A DNA stretch of 45,385 bases from Pseudomonadota bacterium (GTDB taxonomy: Bacteria > Pseudomonadota > Alphaproteobacteria > Acetobacterales > Acetobacteraceae): NCBI GenBank assembly GCA_018971725.1, contig JAGXAE010000004.1:1-45385 (forward strand), written 5' to 3'. Each line of letters begins with the position of its first letter. Positions within the stretch are counted from its first letter, which is position 1. This document shows positions 14,479-23,911 of this stretch, in pieces. The notes beneath the pieces were generated by a model. That model did no database searches and was not told where the DNA came from. It saw nothing but the letters and a program-made list of their open reading frames with translations. The translations under genes and the position numbers were made by a program.

Positions 14479-16563
14479 CTATTGCTCCGGCGAGAGGGCT
14501 GTGACTTCGCGGCGGAAGCTGAGCGTGTCGCCCCATTCCTCGGTCCAGACCCCGGTATCCAGCTCCCGCGCATAGCGATGCCCGGCAAAGACGGCCCAGG
14601 CTATGGGGCCGGGGGCAGCGGCATCGCCGATGAGCTGCACGGAGTTGATGCCGGCATCCGCCCAATCTGCCTGGCGCGCCCGGAGCTGATGGTAAAGACC
14701 GTCATTGGCTTGGCGCGAGGCGACCATGACCAGCGCGTTCGCCTCAAACACCTTTCGCGCATCGGTATAGACGCAATTCGTCTCCACCCCGTCGGCGCGG
14801 ATTTCCGTGATGCCGGTGTTCAGCAGGATCTTCACCCCGGCCTCAATCAGGCGCCGGTGGATTGCGGCTTGTTCCAGCGTGTTGCGCGTCCAGTCTGAAA
14901 CATAGGCGCAAGGGGTGGTGAGAACGACCTCGCAGCCCGCCTGGGCCAGACGTTCAGCGAGAACACCGCCCATATAGTAATGATCGTCATCGAACAGCAC
15001 CACGCGGCCGGTGGGCAGGCGGCCATTCATGATATCGTCCGGCGTAAATACGGGCAGGTTGCCGCGAACTGGCATTGGCACCACATGCTGGCGCGCCACA
15101 CCATCCGCCCGCCAGACGCTGCCGGTGGCGATGCAGATATTCTGAAAGCCGAATTCCAGAACTTCCTCAACACCCAGTTCCGAGCCCGGATACATTTGCA
15201 CGTTTGGGCGCTGGCTCAGCTGATACAAGCGGTAATCCATCACCCGCCCCCAGGCGGAGAGGCCGGGCAGCAGACGCTCGCGCGCCACGCGCCCGCCGAA
15301 ACTCTCCTTCGCCTCGGCCAGGGCGACATCGTAACCGCGCAGGCTCAAGGCGCGCGCCGCTTCCAACCCAGCGGGGCCGGAGCCGATAACCAGAACGTTC
15401 TCCGAAGCCCCTTTCTCAGCGATTTTTTCCGGGTGCCAGCCCCGGCGCCATTCCTCCATGAAGGTGGGGTTCTGCGTACAACGGCTGACGGACATCGTCA
15501 TGTCTCCGGTGATGCAGATATTGCAGCCGATGCATTCGCGAATGTCGTCCTCCCGCCCTTCGTCAATCTTACGCGGCAGGAACGGGTCCGCGATGGAGGG
15601 CCGGGCGCAGCCAATGAAATCCAACACACCCTGCCGGATGAGCCGCGCCATCACATCCGGTGAAGTGAAGCGTCCCACCCCCACCACGGGCTTGGAGGTG
15701 AGATCCCGAATGCCTTTTACCAGAAGCTCCTGCGCTGCTTCCTCTTTGAAGCGCGAAGGTCCGGAGCAATCCTCCCAGGTGCCATGCGCCAGATCCCACA
15801 GATCAGGAAGGTCCTTGTTCATCGCGATGAAGTCGTGAACCTCAGCATTGGAGAAGCCTAGATCGCCGATCGTTTCGTCCAGGCTGACGCGCAGAGTAAT
15901 GGCCATCGTATCGCCCACGGCATCGCGGATGTCCGCAATGACCTCGTTCACGAAACGCGCGCGGTTTTCCAGGGTGCCGCCATATTCATCCGTGCGTTGA
16001 TTGGTGGCGCGGGAAAGGAAATGCTGAAACACACCAAAGCCATGCGCACCGTAGAGGCAGATGAGGTCAAACCCAGCGATTTTGCAACGCTTTGCCGCGT
16101 TCACGAACCAGCGCCGAAGGTTTTTGATGTCGCTCTTATCCATTGCCCGCGCCTGCACGGGATCGTTGGTGAAAGTGCGGATAGGCAGCGCGGAGGGGGC
16201 GAGCGGAATTTCCTTGGTGTAGAGATTCGGGCCGTTAATGCCGGAATAGGCGAGTTGTATGCCCGCCAGCGCGCCGTGGGATTTCATGGCATCGGACATG
16301 CGGCGGAGGGAGGGAATATCCGCATCCTCCCAAAGGCGCAGTTCGATGAAAGGGGTAATCTCGGATGTCTGGTGCATCTCGGTCTGTTCGGTGAAGATCA
16401 CGCCCCAGCCGCCTTCGGATTTGATGCCGCGCATCGCGGCAACCGCCGAAGGGTCGCGATAGCCGCCGCCGTTGCAATGCGGCACTTGGTAGAACCGGTT
16501 CTTGGCGGTTAGCGGGCCGATGGCGAGCGGTTCAAACAGGATATCGTAGCTGGGATTACGCAT
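14479..16563 (-). CDS. Trimethylamine-dehydrogenase-like FMN/4Fe-4S/FAD oxidoreductase
   Basis: 694-aa flavoprotein of the old-yellow-enzyme family with three parts, as in trimethylamine/dimethylamine/histamine dehydrogenase and N-methylproline demethylases. Residues 1-340 form the FMN TIM barrel (YDILFEPLAIGPLTAKNRF, LICLYGAHGFGVFQHFLS with Y171 and H174 at the active-site position, RTDEYGGTLENRARF). The 4Fe-4S cysteines are C344, C347, C350 and C362. Then a nucleotide-binding domain starts with VLVIGSGPAGLEAA. It probably oxidises a C-N bond of an amine substrate. The ATG at 16563 is used because family similarity begins there; the longer frame runs into the upstream gene. It lies 28 bases after the amidohydrolase gene, the last in a four-gene operon. 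Confidence 0.85.
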   Translation of the reverse strand: MRNPSYDILFEPLAIGPLTAKNRFYQVPHCNGGGYRDPSAVAAMRGIKSEGGWGVIFTEQTEMHQTSEITPFIELRLWEDADIPSLRRMSDAMKSHGALAGIQLAYSGINGPNLYTKEIPLAPSALPIRTFTNDPVQARAMDKSDIKNLRRWFVNAAKRCKIAGFDLICLYGAHGFGVFQHFLSRATNQRTDEYGGTLENRARFVNEVIADIRDAVGDTMAITLRVSLDETIGDLGFSNAEVHDFIAMNKDLPDLWDLAHGTWEDCSGPSRFKEEAAQELLVKGIRDLTSKPVVGVGRFTSPDVMARLIRQGVLDFIGCARPSIADPFLPRKIDEGREDDIRECIGCNICITGDMTMSVSRCTQNPTFMEEWRRGWHPEKIAEKGASENVLVIGSGPAGLEAARALSLRGYDVALAEAKESFGGRVARERLLPGLSAWGRVMDYRLYQLSQRPNVQMYPGSELGVEEVLEFGFQNICIATGSVWRADGVARQHVVPMPVRGNLPVFTPDDIMNGRLPTGRVVLFDDDHYYMGGVLAERLAQAGCEVVLTTPCAYVSDWTRNTLEQAAIHRRLIEAGVKILLNTGITEIRADGVETNCVYTDARKVFEANALVMVASRQANDGLYHQLRARQADWADAGINSVQLIGDAAAPGPIAWAVFAGHRYARELDTGVWTEEWGDTLSFRREVTALSPEQ

Positions 16564-16591
16564 TGGATTGGTCTCGTTCTTTTGAGGCGAT

Positions 16592-18244
16592 TTATAATTC
16601 AGGCGTCGCGTGCGAATAGCCGGGCAATGTGCCGTAGACGAGTTGGCCACCGACGAGCGTAGCTGTGACGTTCAAGGCCGAGAGGGTTTGCGGGTCCTGC
16701 GTCAAGGGGTCGCCTTCGAGGATCACGATATCCGCGAGCTTACCGGCGCTGATGCTGCCCTCCAGATGTTCACGGTGGCCGGCATAAGCCGCGCCTAAAG
16801 TGTAAGCGTGCAATGCGTCTTCAACCGTTACCGCCTGCGCGGGAATCCAGCCGGCTTCGGGCTGGCGGTCTATGCTTTGCCGCACGACGGCCTTTCTGAT
16901 ACCGAGCAGAGGGTTGAGGTCGATGATCGGCCAATCTGTACCAAAGGCGACGGCACCGCCGGTATCGAGAATGGCACGAACGGGAAAGGCGCGGGCAAGG
17001 TTCTCTTTGCCCGCTCTGACTTCCCAGATGCCTTCCATGCCCAGCCATTCATCCTTGGGATAGATCATTGAAGGCTGCAGGCTGGCGATGGCGCCGATTT
17101 CCTTGAAGCGCGCGATATCTTCCATGCGGGGGATTTCTACATGTTCAACGCGCGGGCGGCGTGATTTGGAGTTTTTGGCATCCGCCGCGTAAGCATCGAG
17201 CGCGATTTGGATGGCTCCCTCTCCGATCGCGTGGGTCCAAACTTGGAAGCCCGCCGATTGAACCTTCGCAACAGCGTTCTGGTAGGCTTCAGTTTTCCAT
17301 AAAAGCACGCCGGTTTCTTCCGGTTTGTCAGCATAGCCGCGCGGCATGTAACCCGTGTGGGATTCCAGTACGCCATCAAGGAAGAATTTTCCGATGAGGA
17401 ATTGGATATGGTCGTCATTATAGGCAGTACGAAATTCCGCCATCTCCGCGAGTTTTGCATCCACATCCGCTGAAGGATCGATGACGCTTGAGAGCGTGAA
17501 GCGGCAGGTTAACCGTCCTTCTTGTTGTAGCTCCTGCAAAATGGGGAAGACATGATCATCGTACCCGGCGCTTTGAACACGGGTGATGCCGCAACTGGCG
17601 GCCAGGGCGAGGGCTTTTTTCAGAGCTGCCTTAACCTCCTCCGCCGTGGCGGGCGGGATGAGGCGCTTGATGAGGGTGACGGCACTTTCCTTCAGCCATC
17701 CGGTGGGTTCGCCATGCTCGTCCCGCACGATGATCCCGCCTTCAGGGTCCGGAGTTTTGCTGTTTATCCCGGCGGCGGCGAGGGCTTTTGAGTTGACCCA
17801 AGCGGCGTGGGCCATGCCGGAATAGAAGAAAACCGGCCTGTCGCTCACCACGTCATCGAACATCGATTTGTGAAATGCGCCACCTTCTAGATCTGGATAG
17901 CCGTAGCTGAATTCATGGCCAACGAGCCATATTTTTTCTGGATTTTTCTTTGCGTAATCACCGAGTTTTGCCAGAACCTCAGACATGGTGCGTGCCTGGC
18001 GGACGCCGATATCCTCAACATATGAGGCGCCCCATGCGAAATGCAAATGCGCGTCGATGAATCCGGGCATGACAAAGCGGCCACCGAGATCAATAACTTC
18101 GTGGCTGCCAACTTTGGATTCGACTTCACGTTTATCCCCAGTCGCGACGATATACCCGGATTGTAGCGCGAATGCTTCAACCCACGGCCGTCGCGGGTCC
18201 ATGGTAAAAATTTTTCCGTTTGTGAATATCATCGTGTCGTTCAT
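16592..18244 (-). CDS. YtcJ-like metal-dependent amidohydrolase
   Basis: 550-aa amidohydrolase of the YtcJ/amidohydrolase-3 family. The N-terminal beta-sandwich strand MIFTNGKIFTMDPRRPWVEAFAL is followed by the metal-binding HxH in MPGFIDAHLHFAWG; later FQVWTHAIGEG, RRPRVEHVEIPRMEDI and AFGTDWPIIDLNPL give the further His and the catalytic Asp. It should hydrolyse an amide or cyclic amide bond of a small molecule in the cytoplasm; the substrate is not evident. The frame starts at ATG 18244 with a weak site; ATG at 18232 is an alternative. It is the third gene of the operon that begins with the P1-family peptidase, just after the NCS1 permease that may import its substrate. Confidence 0.88.
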   Translation of the reverse strand: MNDTMIFTNGKIFTMDPRRPWVEAFALQSGYIVATGDKREVESKVGSHEVIDLGGRFVMPGFIDAHLHFAWGASYVEDIGVRQARTMSEVLAKLGDYAKKNPEKIWLVGHEFSYGYPDLEGGAFHKSMFDDVVSDRPVFFYSGMAHAAWVNSKALAAAGINSKTPDPEGGIIVRDEHGEPTGWLKESAVTLIKRLIPPATAEEVKAALKKALALAASCGITRVQSAGYDDHVFPILQELQQEGRLTCRFTLSSVIDPSADVDAKLAEMAEFRTAYNDDHIQFLIGKFFLDGVLESHTGYMPRGYADKPEETGVLLWKTEAYQNAVAKVQSAGFQVWTHAIGEGAIQIALDAYAADAKNSKSRRPRVEHVEIPRMEDIARFKEIGAIASLQPSMIYPKDEWLGMEGIWEVRAGKENLARAFPVRAILDTGGAVAFGTDWPIIDLNPLLGIRKAVVRQSIDRQPEAGWIPAQAVTVEDALHAYTLGAAYAGHREHLEGSISAGKLADIVILEGDPLTQDPQTLSALNVTATLVGGQLVYGTLPGYSHATPEL

Positions 18245-18333
18245 GATCAGATTTCTTGCGTTGTCGGTTTACATATAAGCGAAAATGGCGGGCGGGATGA
18301 AGTTACGTTTGAAATCCCGGCCGCTGGGTTTGG

Positions 18334-19749
18334 CTATTGAGCGGCTGCGGCTTGTGGTTCTATCCTGCATAGATGCGGTGCGAACTTTGCCAGCAGTACA
18401 TAACCGACGATGCTGACGGTGAGTCCCACGAACCAGGCGATGTCCACCCCATGCAAGGCTGTTGCGATCGCCCCCGTGTAAAATGTGGTTACCAGGAAAG
18501 GAATTTGCGCGAGCACACCGATGGCGAACACAATCATGGCGCCGGTGTTCCAACGGCCATAGCGGCCGCCATCCGGCGTGCAGAAATCGCTCACCTCATA
18601 GTCGCCATGACGAATGACATAGTAGTCGATAAGATTGATCGCGGACCACGGAATCAGAGCGTAGAGCAGGATCGTTAGAAAGTTGAAGAACACATTAACG
18701 AAGTTGGTGGCGCCAGCGAAGGCGATCAGCATGCCGACAACATGCAGGGTGATGGTCATCCATATCCGCGCCGTCAGGCCGGGTTTCCAGCTCATAACGA
18801 ATGTCTCCACGAGGGTTAACGCGCAGAGGCAACTGCAATAGGCGTTCACGGCGTTGCCGGTCCAGGCGGCGATGGCAAAACCAAGCAGAACAATGGTGCC
18901 GAGGTTGACCCCGTCCAGTGCGTTCAGCCCTGCCATCGTGTCCTGATTTGTGGAGGCAAGACCAACCAGTGATCCAAGGGCCATCAACACGATGGTGCTG
19001 ACGACACAGCCAATATAGGTGCCCCAGAACGCGCCGGATGTGCCGCTATATTTCGGCATATATCGGGAATAGTCGGAGACATAGGGGGCGTAGGCAAGCT
19101 GCCATACAATGCCGATTGCCACCATGCTGGAAAAGCTGACAAGCGAGAAATGGCCCTTGGCGAAAATGGCCGACCAGTCTGGCACGAAGGCCAAGGCGAT
19201 GAAGGAAAAAACAACCAGCGCGCCGACGATGAAAGTGCTGATGGCGGTTACGAACCTGACCAGCTTGTAGCCAAAAATGGCGACGATGAAGCTGGCGACG
19301 ACACCGATGACGATGGCGGCATTATTGCCCACGGACGGGAGGATCGCCGTTGCGGATTGGGCCGCGACGACGAGGTTGGAGGCAAAGAAGCCGATAAACA
19401 TGATCGTCGCGACAAGAACGATGATAACGGCCCCATAGGTTCCAAACTGCCCGCGGGCCTGCAGCATTTGCGGAACACCGAGCCGCGGCCCCTGTGCCGA
19501 ATGCAGAGCCATGCCGATACCGCCAAGCAGATTCCCGACCAGGATGGCGATAATGGCCCAGCTGAGCGGCAGCCCGAGGGCGGTTGTGGCGGTGGCGCCG
19601 GTGACGACCGTGAGCGGCGTCATGTTCATCCCGCCCCAGATCGCGATCAGGCTTTTCGTGGAGCCATATCGCTGGTCTTCCGGGATTGGTTGGATCGTTC
19701 CTCTTTCTAACTCGAATAGTCCGGGATTGCCCGGATTTGTTTCCGACAT
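18334..19749 (-). CDS. NCS1-family nucleobase/cation symporter
   Basis: 471-aa inner-membrane permease of the NCS1 family (cytosine, purine, allantoin, hydantoin or thiamine transporters). About twelve hydrophobic segments are visible; family landmarks are SLIAIWGGMNMTPLTVVTGA at the start, LGGIGMALHSAQGPRLGVPQMLQARGQFG, and IPWSAINLIDYYVIRHG near the end. The ATG at 19749 follows a strong AAGGAGG. Between an aminopeptidase/amidase and an amidohydrolase, it probably brings in the nitrogen-containing compound that the operon degrades. Which nucleobase-like or cyclic compound is carried cannot be told. Confidence 0.9.
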   Translation of the reverse strand: MSETNPGNPGLFELERGTIQPIPEDQRYGSTKSLIAIWGGMNMTPLTVVTGATATTALGLPLSWAIIAILVGNLLGGIGMALHSAQGPRLGVPQMLQARGQFGTYGAVIIVLVATIMFIGFFASNLVVAAQSATAILPSVGNNAAIVIGVVASFIVAIFGYKLVRFVTAISTFIVGALVVFSFIALAFVPDWSAIFAKGHFSLVSFSSMVAIGIVWQLAYAPYVSDYSRYMPKYSGTSGAFWGTYIGCVVSTIVLMALGSLVGLASTNQDTMAGLNALDGVNLGTIVLLGFAIAAWTGNAVNAYCSCLCALTLVETFVMSWKPGLTARIWMTITLHVVGMLIAFAGATNFVNVFFNFLTILLYALIPWSAINLIDYYVIRHGDYEVSDFCTPDGGRYGRWNTGAMIVFAIGVLAQIPFLVTTFYTGAIATALHGVDIAWFVGLTVSIVGYVLLAKFAPHLCRIEPQAAAAQ

Positions 19750-19807
19750 ATCAGCCTCCTTGTTCGTTCGAATGCTTCTTGTTGAGCCGTGGCCTGCGTT
19801 TTTTGTT

Positions 19808-20899
19808 TTATGTTGCTTTTAAAATCAGGGAGCGCAGTCGCTCCGGATCGATCGCGTGAACTATATGCCCGTGTTTGCCCCGCATGGTCTCGGCGCCGAG
19901 CATCGCATTCAGGATCGCCTCGTCCACGGCTTCGACAGTCGCCAGGAAAAGCGCATCGAGATCGTCATTGCTGAGGGCGGTGAAACGCAGATGTTCCGGC
20001 TCCGGGAAGGGGCCATGATCGTTGGCTGTGGAAAAGGCGAGGAAAATATCGCCGGAATTATTGCCGCTTGGCGTGCCACCCCGCCCCATGCCAAGGGCAA
20101 TGCGCTGGGCAACGCGCTTGAGTTGGGTGGGCAAAAGCGGCGCATCCGTGCCGACGATGGCGATGATGGAGCCGCGTTCCGCCACCCAGAGGCGGTTTTC
20201 CGGCATCAGCTCGCCCACCGGTACGCCGCAGATTTTCAGCCAGGGGCGCACGCCGTGATTGGCCTGCACGATGGCGCCCAGGGTATAATCGCCAATGCGC
20301 GTGGAAAAGCGGCGCGAGGAGGTTCCTGTGCCACCCTTGAACTCATAGGCGATCATGCCCGTGCCGCCACCGACATTGCCTTCCGCAACTGGGCCGGTAG
20401 TTGCGCTTTCCAATGCCGCCAGCACATGGTCTTCCGTGATGTGCAACCCGGCGATGTCGTTCAGCCAGCCATCGAAGGTCTCGCCCACCACGGGCAATGG
20501 CCAATAGCTTTCGCCGAGTTTTTCAGGAAATTCGCGCGCCAGCCAGCGTACGATCGCGTGATGGACGATGCCGAGGGAGCACGTATTGGTGATGGCGATG
20601 GGGCCGGTGAAGGATCCGGCTTCGTTAATCCAGTGGCAACCTGTCAGCTCGCCATTGCCGTTCATGGAAAACGTGCCGGCCCAGACCGGATTCAGCAAAT
20701 CCGCCGGCTTGCGGGGCAGAATGGTGGTGATGCCCGTGCGGATGGGTTTGCCCCCCGGGGGATCGGCAATCAGGGTTGCGTAGCCCACGCTGACCCCGGG
20801 AACGTCTGTAATCGCGTTCAGGGGGCCTGTTGTGCCTGGCAGTGGCAACCCAAGATCCCGGCCGCGTGGCCTTGCCGACTTGCTGGAAACCCCGCTCAT
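19808..20899 (-). CDS. P1-family (DmpA/BapA-like) aminopeptidase-amidase
   Basis: Self-processing Ntn-hydrolase of peptidase family S58 (P1/DmpA), 363 aa. Landmarks are PLNAITDVPGVSVGYATL, NPVWAGTFSMNGNGELTG, SFTGPIAITNTCSLG, GNVGGGTGMIAYEFKGGTGTSSR and the processing site GGTPSGNNSGDIFLAFS, where the Ser after Asn-Asn becomes the N-terminal nucleophile. Family members cleave D- or beta-amino amides and esters. The ATG at 20899 is preferred because AGGAGATG lies just upstream; the longer frame to 21022 would overlap the divergent LuxR-type gene. As the first gene of the four-gene operon it lies next to a divergent regulator, a usual arrangement for substrate-induced catabolism. Confidence 0.88.
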   Translation of the reverse strand: MSGVSSKSARPRGRDLGLPLPGTTGPLNAITDVPGVSVGYATLIADPPGGKPIRTGITTILPRKPADLLNPVWAGTFSMNGNGELTGCHWINEAGSFTGPIAITNTCSLGIVHHAIVRWLAREFPEKLGESYWPLPVVGETFDGWLNDIAGLHITEDHVLAALESATTGPVAEGNVGGGTGMIAYEFKGGTGTSSRRFSTRIGDYTLGAIVQANHGVRPWLKICGVPVGELMPENRLWVAERGSIIAIVGTDAPLLPTQLKRVAQRIALGMGRGGTPSGNNSGDIFLAFSTANDHGPFPEPEHLRFTALSNDDLDALFLATVEAVDEAILNAMLGAETMRGKHGHIVHAIDPERLRSLILKAT

Positions 20900-20992
20900 C
20901 TCATCTCCTGTTGCAGGATGGAGAAAACTGCATATAAAAATGAGGAATTTCGATCCCATCTCGGGGGTAGCCGCATAACAACATAGGGGTAG
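20900..20992. promoter_or_regulatory. Divergent promoter region with repeated GGGGTAG
   Basis: The 93-base gap between the peptidase operon and the LuxR-type gene contains GGGGTAG twice in the same orientation (20964-20970 and 20986-20992), 22 bases apart, about two helical turns. The second copy doubles as the ribosome binding site of the regulator gene. This spacing suits a dimeric regulator or autoregulation, but the site is untested and may be chance. Confidence 0.4.
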
Positions 20993-21763
20993 ATGGTTCC
21001 CGTTTCCGATCTCGTTTTCCACCAGAGGCTAGGCCGCGTGCTGGAGCATTTGGGTGATGAGGGCTTCTGGGTGGCTCTGGCGGGTTTCTTGCGCCATGAC
21101 GCTGCTTTCGATTCCTGGGTGGCGCTGATTTTCCGCCCCCACCAGCCTCCGCACCTGCTAGGCGTAGGTGGCGAAAATCTTTTAGACGAGGCGCTGTTCA
21201 CCGAGTACGTGCAAAGTTTTTACGCGATCGACCCGTATTATTTGTTTTCTCTGGGGGATTTCGTCCCAGGCTTGTACCGGCTGGATGAGGTGGCGCCGGA
21301 ATATTTCCGGCAAACCGAGTATTACCAGCGCTACTTCGCGCTGAATGTGGTGGCGGACGAGGTTCAATTTTTGCTGCCGATGCCGCCGCATGGCACGCTA
21401 TCATTCTCGCTGGGCTGCCATCATCGGTTTACGAACGAGGAAATGGGCTGGCTTTGCTTGCTTCTGCCTTGGCTTTTGCCCCTGATGAAAATCGCCGTGG
21501 AAACGCAAATCTTGGCTTCAGGCATCGTGCCTAATCAGGCGCTCAGCCTGGAAACCCAACTGCGCCAGAAGGGTACCCCTCCGCTAACAGACCGCGAAAT
21601 TCAGATTGCGCTGCTGCTGCTGGCCGGGCATTCATCCAAGGCCGTCGCGGCGCGGCTGAATATTTCACCTGAGACGGTGAAAGTGCATCGCCGCAATTTG
21701 TATGAAAAGCTTGGCGTCTCCTGCCAGGCCGAGGTTTTCGCGCTGTTCATCACACAAGGTTAG
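20993..21763 (+). CDS. LuxR-family transcriptional regulator
   Basis: 256-aa regulator. The C-terminal GerE/LuxR HTH is unmistakable: PPLTDREIQIALLLLAGHSSKAVAARLNISPETVKVHRRNLYEKLGVSCQAE, cited here only by its start, recognition helix and end (about residues 195-250). The N-terminal 190 residues form a sensor-like domain without the acyl-homoserine-lactone signature that I can see, nor a receiver Asp, so the ligand is open. The ATG at 20993 is preceded by AGGGGT. It is transcribed away from the peptidase-permease-amidohydrolase-flavoprotein operon and is its likely regulator. Confidence 0.85.
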   Translation: MVPVSDLVFHQRLGRVLEHLGDEGFWVALAGFLRHDAAFDSWVALIFRPHQPPHLLGVGGENLLDEALFTEYVQSFYAIDPYYLFSLGDFVPGLYRLDEVAPEYFRQTEYYQRYFALNVVADEVQFLLPMPPHGTLSFSLGCHHRFTNEEMGWLCLLLPWLLPLMKIAVETQILASGIVPNQALSLETQLRQKGTPPLTDREIQIALLLLAGHSSKAVAARLNISPETVKVHRRNLYEKLGVSCQAEVFALFITQG

Positions 21764-21854
21764 GCTAAGGCCCGTGATCATTTGGGCCAATGCTTTGTCT
21801 CGATCTGCAGATCGGCCTGCATGCAGGGCAATAGATCTTCGGACGCGCAGCGCA

Positions 21855-23351
21855 TCAGAGTTTGTATTTGATCCACGTGGTTTTCAGGGCGGTGTACTTG
21901 TCGAAGGAATGTAGCGACAGGTCTCGGCCAAAGCCTGACTGCTTCATGCCGCCAAAAGGTGTTTGTGCAGACAAAGCATCGACGGTGTTAACCGAGACCG
22001 TGCCCACGTTGAGCCGGTCAGACACACGGCAGGCACGACTGAGGTCATCGGTCCATACAGAAGCAGCGAGCCCGTAGATTGAGTCGTTGGCCATTGTCAC
22101 CGCCTCTTCTTCTCGGTCGAAGGGAATAATCGAGAGTACGGGGCCAAATATCTCGTCACGAGCCAGCGGATTGTCATGGGCCACATCGGAGAAGATGGTT
22201 GGCTGGACGAAGCATCCCTTGCCGTTAATCTGCACTCGTTCGCCACCTGTCACGAGATTGGCGCTGGCTTTGCCATGATCAATAAATCGCATGATGCCTT
22301 GGGTCTGCTTTTCATCGACGATGGCGCCCATCTTCGACGCCGGGTCGAGCGGGTCGCCCGGTTGCATCCCTTGCGCCCGGGCGATCAGCTTTTCCACCAA
22401 CGCGTCCTTGATCGAACGTTCGACATAGAGGCGCGAATTAGCTGAACAAACCTCACCCTGATTAAAGAAGATACCAAAGGCCGCCATATCCGCCGCAGCA
22501 TCAAGATCTCCGCAATCGGCAAAGACGATGTTCGGACTCTTACCCCCGGTTTCAGGCCAAACCTGTTTTAGATTGGATTGCCCGGAATACTCCATGAATC
22601 GCTTTCCCGTGGCGGTCGATCCGGTGAAGGCCAGACAATCCACATCCATATGCAATCCCAGCGCCCTGCCTGCCGTTTCGCCATAGCCCGGCACCACGTT
22701 GAACACGCCATCCGGCACACCTGCCTCGGCGGCCAATTCCGCCAAGCGTAGTGCAGAGAGCGGCGATTGCTCCGCCGGCTTCAATACCACCGAGTTACCG
22801 GCAGCCAGCGCAGCGGCGGCTTTCCAGGTCGCCATGTCGAGCGGGAAGTTCCAGGGTACCACCGCTCCGACAACCCCCAGCGGCACGCGGCGTACCAGCG
22901 CCAGATTGCCAGGGCCGGTCGGGGCAACCTCATCATAAACTTTGTCGATGGCCTCTGCATACCACTGGAAAAAATAGGCCGAGCCTGGCGCATCGATGGT
23001 CGAGGCGTCGGTGATCGTTTTACCCATGTCGAGACAGTCAAGCAGCGCCAGTTCCTCGACATTGACCCGGATCAGGTCTGCCAGTTTGAGCAGTACCGTC
23101 TTGCGGTCGCCCGGCGCCATGCCGGACCAGCGCCTGTCTTCGAAGGCACGCCGTCCCGCGGCCACGGCCAAGTCAACATCCGTTGCGTCGCATTCAGCTA
23201 CGCTGGCCAGCACCGCACCGGTCGCGGGGTTGATGCTGTCGAAGGTCTTGCCTGAGACAGAATCAGTGAACTTGCCGTTGATGAAGGCTTGGCTTCGGAA
23301 TTTTAGCGATGCGGCTTTCAATCGCCAGTCCTGGGGGGTGATATCCAGCAT
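21855..23351 (-). CDS. PuuC-like NAD(P)-dependent aldehyde dehydrogenase
   Basis: 498-aa aldehyde dehydrogenase close to the PuuC type, which oxidises gamma-glutamyl-aminobutyraldehyde and similar aminoaldehydes to acids. Active-site residues fall at the canonical places: N168 in VPWNFP, K191, E267 in PETGGKSPN and C302 in GEVCSANS; the coenzyme loop FTGSTATGK is present. Length is normal. The ATG at 23351 follows AGGAAGG. It is the last gene of a leftward operon after a flavin monooxygenase and a RidA-family protein, so it probably oxidises an aldehyde released by them during amine breakdown. The physiological substrate is unknown. Confidence 0.92.
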   Translation of the reverse strand: MLDITPQDWRLKAASLKFRSQAFINGKFTDSVSGKTFDSINPATGAVLASVAECDATDVDLAVAAGRRAFEDRRWSGMAPGDRKTVLLKLADLIRVNVEELALLDCLDMGKTITDASTIDAPGSAYFFQWYAEAIDKVYDEVAPTGPGNLALVRRVPLGVVGAVVPWNFPLDMATWKAAAALAAGNSVVLKPAEQSPLSALRLAELAAEAGVPDGVFNVVPGYGETAGRALGLHMDVDCLAFTGSTATGKRFMEYSGQSNLKQVWPETGGKSPNIVFADCGDLDAAADMAAFGIFFNQGEVCSANSRLYVERSIKDALVEKLIARAQGMQPGDPLDPASKMGAIVDEKQTQGIMRFIDHGKASANLVTGGERVQINGKGCFVQPTIFSDVAHDNPLARDEIFGPVLSIIPFDREEEAVTMANDSIYGLAASVWTDDLSRACRVSDRLNVGTVSVNTVDALSAQTPFGGMKQSGFGRDLSLHSFDKYTALKTTWIKYKL

Positions 23352-23465
23352 CTGGTTTCCTTCCTGTGTTATTGATCGCTGGGCACGTCATAGGGCGGAG
23401 CCCAGCGATGATCGCTCACGCAATTTTCTGCCCAATCGCAGCGCAGCGAGCGACGATGGAGAAAG

Positions 23466-23894
23466 TCATGATTGGTACCCTTCCGGAATCACAGCGGTAC
23501 CATCGATTTCGACGAGCCATTCGGGACGAGCCAGAGCCTGAACCACTAGTCCCGTCGAGACTGGATGCACGCCCTTGATGTATTCGCCCATCGTCCGATA
23601 GACCGCCTCGCGGTAACGTACGTCTGTAATGTAGACCACCACCTTGACCAGATGTTCCATGCTGCCGCCAGCTTCTTCGATCAACTGGCGGATGTTCTGC
23701 ATCACCTTGTGGGTCTGTTCCACCGGGTCGTGGCTGTCGATGTTCTTCGCGTCCTCAAGACTTTGCGGACATTGACCGCGCAGCCAGACGGTTTTGCCGT
23801 TCTGGGTGACCACCGCCTGGCATAGGTCATTGTCGAGGTTCTGCTCAGGGTAGGTGTCGGAAGTGTTGAACTTACGAATACGGGTATGTGCCAT
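23466..23894 (-). CDS. RidA/YjgF-family protein lacking the usual catalytic arginine
   Basis: 142-aa protein of the RidA (YjgF/YER057c/UK114) family, which deaminates reactive enamines and imines. The family fold is visible in VVTQNGKTVWLRGQCPQ, VMQNIRQLIEEAGGSMEHLVKVVVYI and RPEWLVEIDGTAVIP. In archetypal RidA an Arg (position 105 in the E. coli protein) sits at the start of the ARSCVEV-type strand; here the matching stretch is STGLVVQAL, so that Arg is absent while the Glu of VEID remains. This places it in a divergent Rid subgroup, perhaps with hydrolase or other activity. AGGAG precedes the ATG at 23894. It lies 17 bases after the monooxygenase gene in the same operon. Confidence 0.87.
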   Translation of the reverse strand: MAHTRIRKFNTSDTYPEQNLDNDLCQAVVTQNGKTVWLRGQCPQSLEDAKNIDSHDPVEQTHKVMQNIRQLIEEAGGSMEHLVKVVVYITDVRYREAVYRTMGEYIKGVHPVSTGLVVQALARPEWLVEIDGTAVIPEGYQS

Positions 23895-23911
23895 TGCCCT
23901 TGCTCCTTGGG

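Noticed and set aside
14061-14588. 175-aa reverse frame across the autotransporter remnant and the flavoprotein 3' end
   Set aside because: It overlaps two better supported genes and carries no domain that I recognise.
19150-20986. Long forward frames opposite the permease and peptidase genes (19150-19710, 19856-20986)
   Set aside because: These are antisense shadows of high-GC genes, with low-complexity composition and no motifs.
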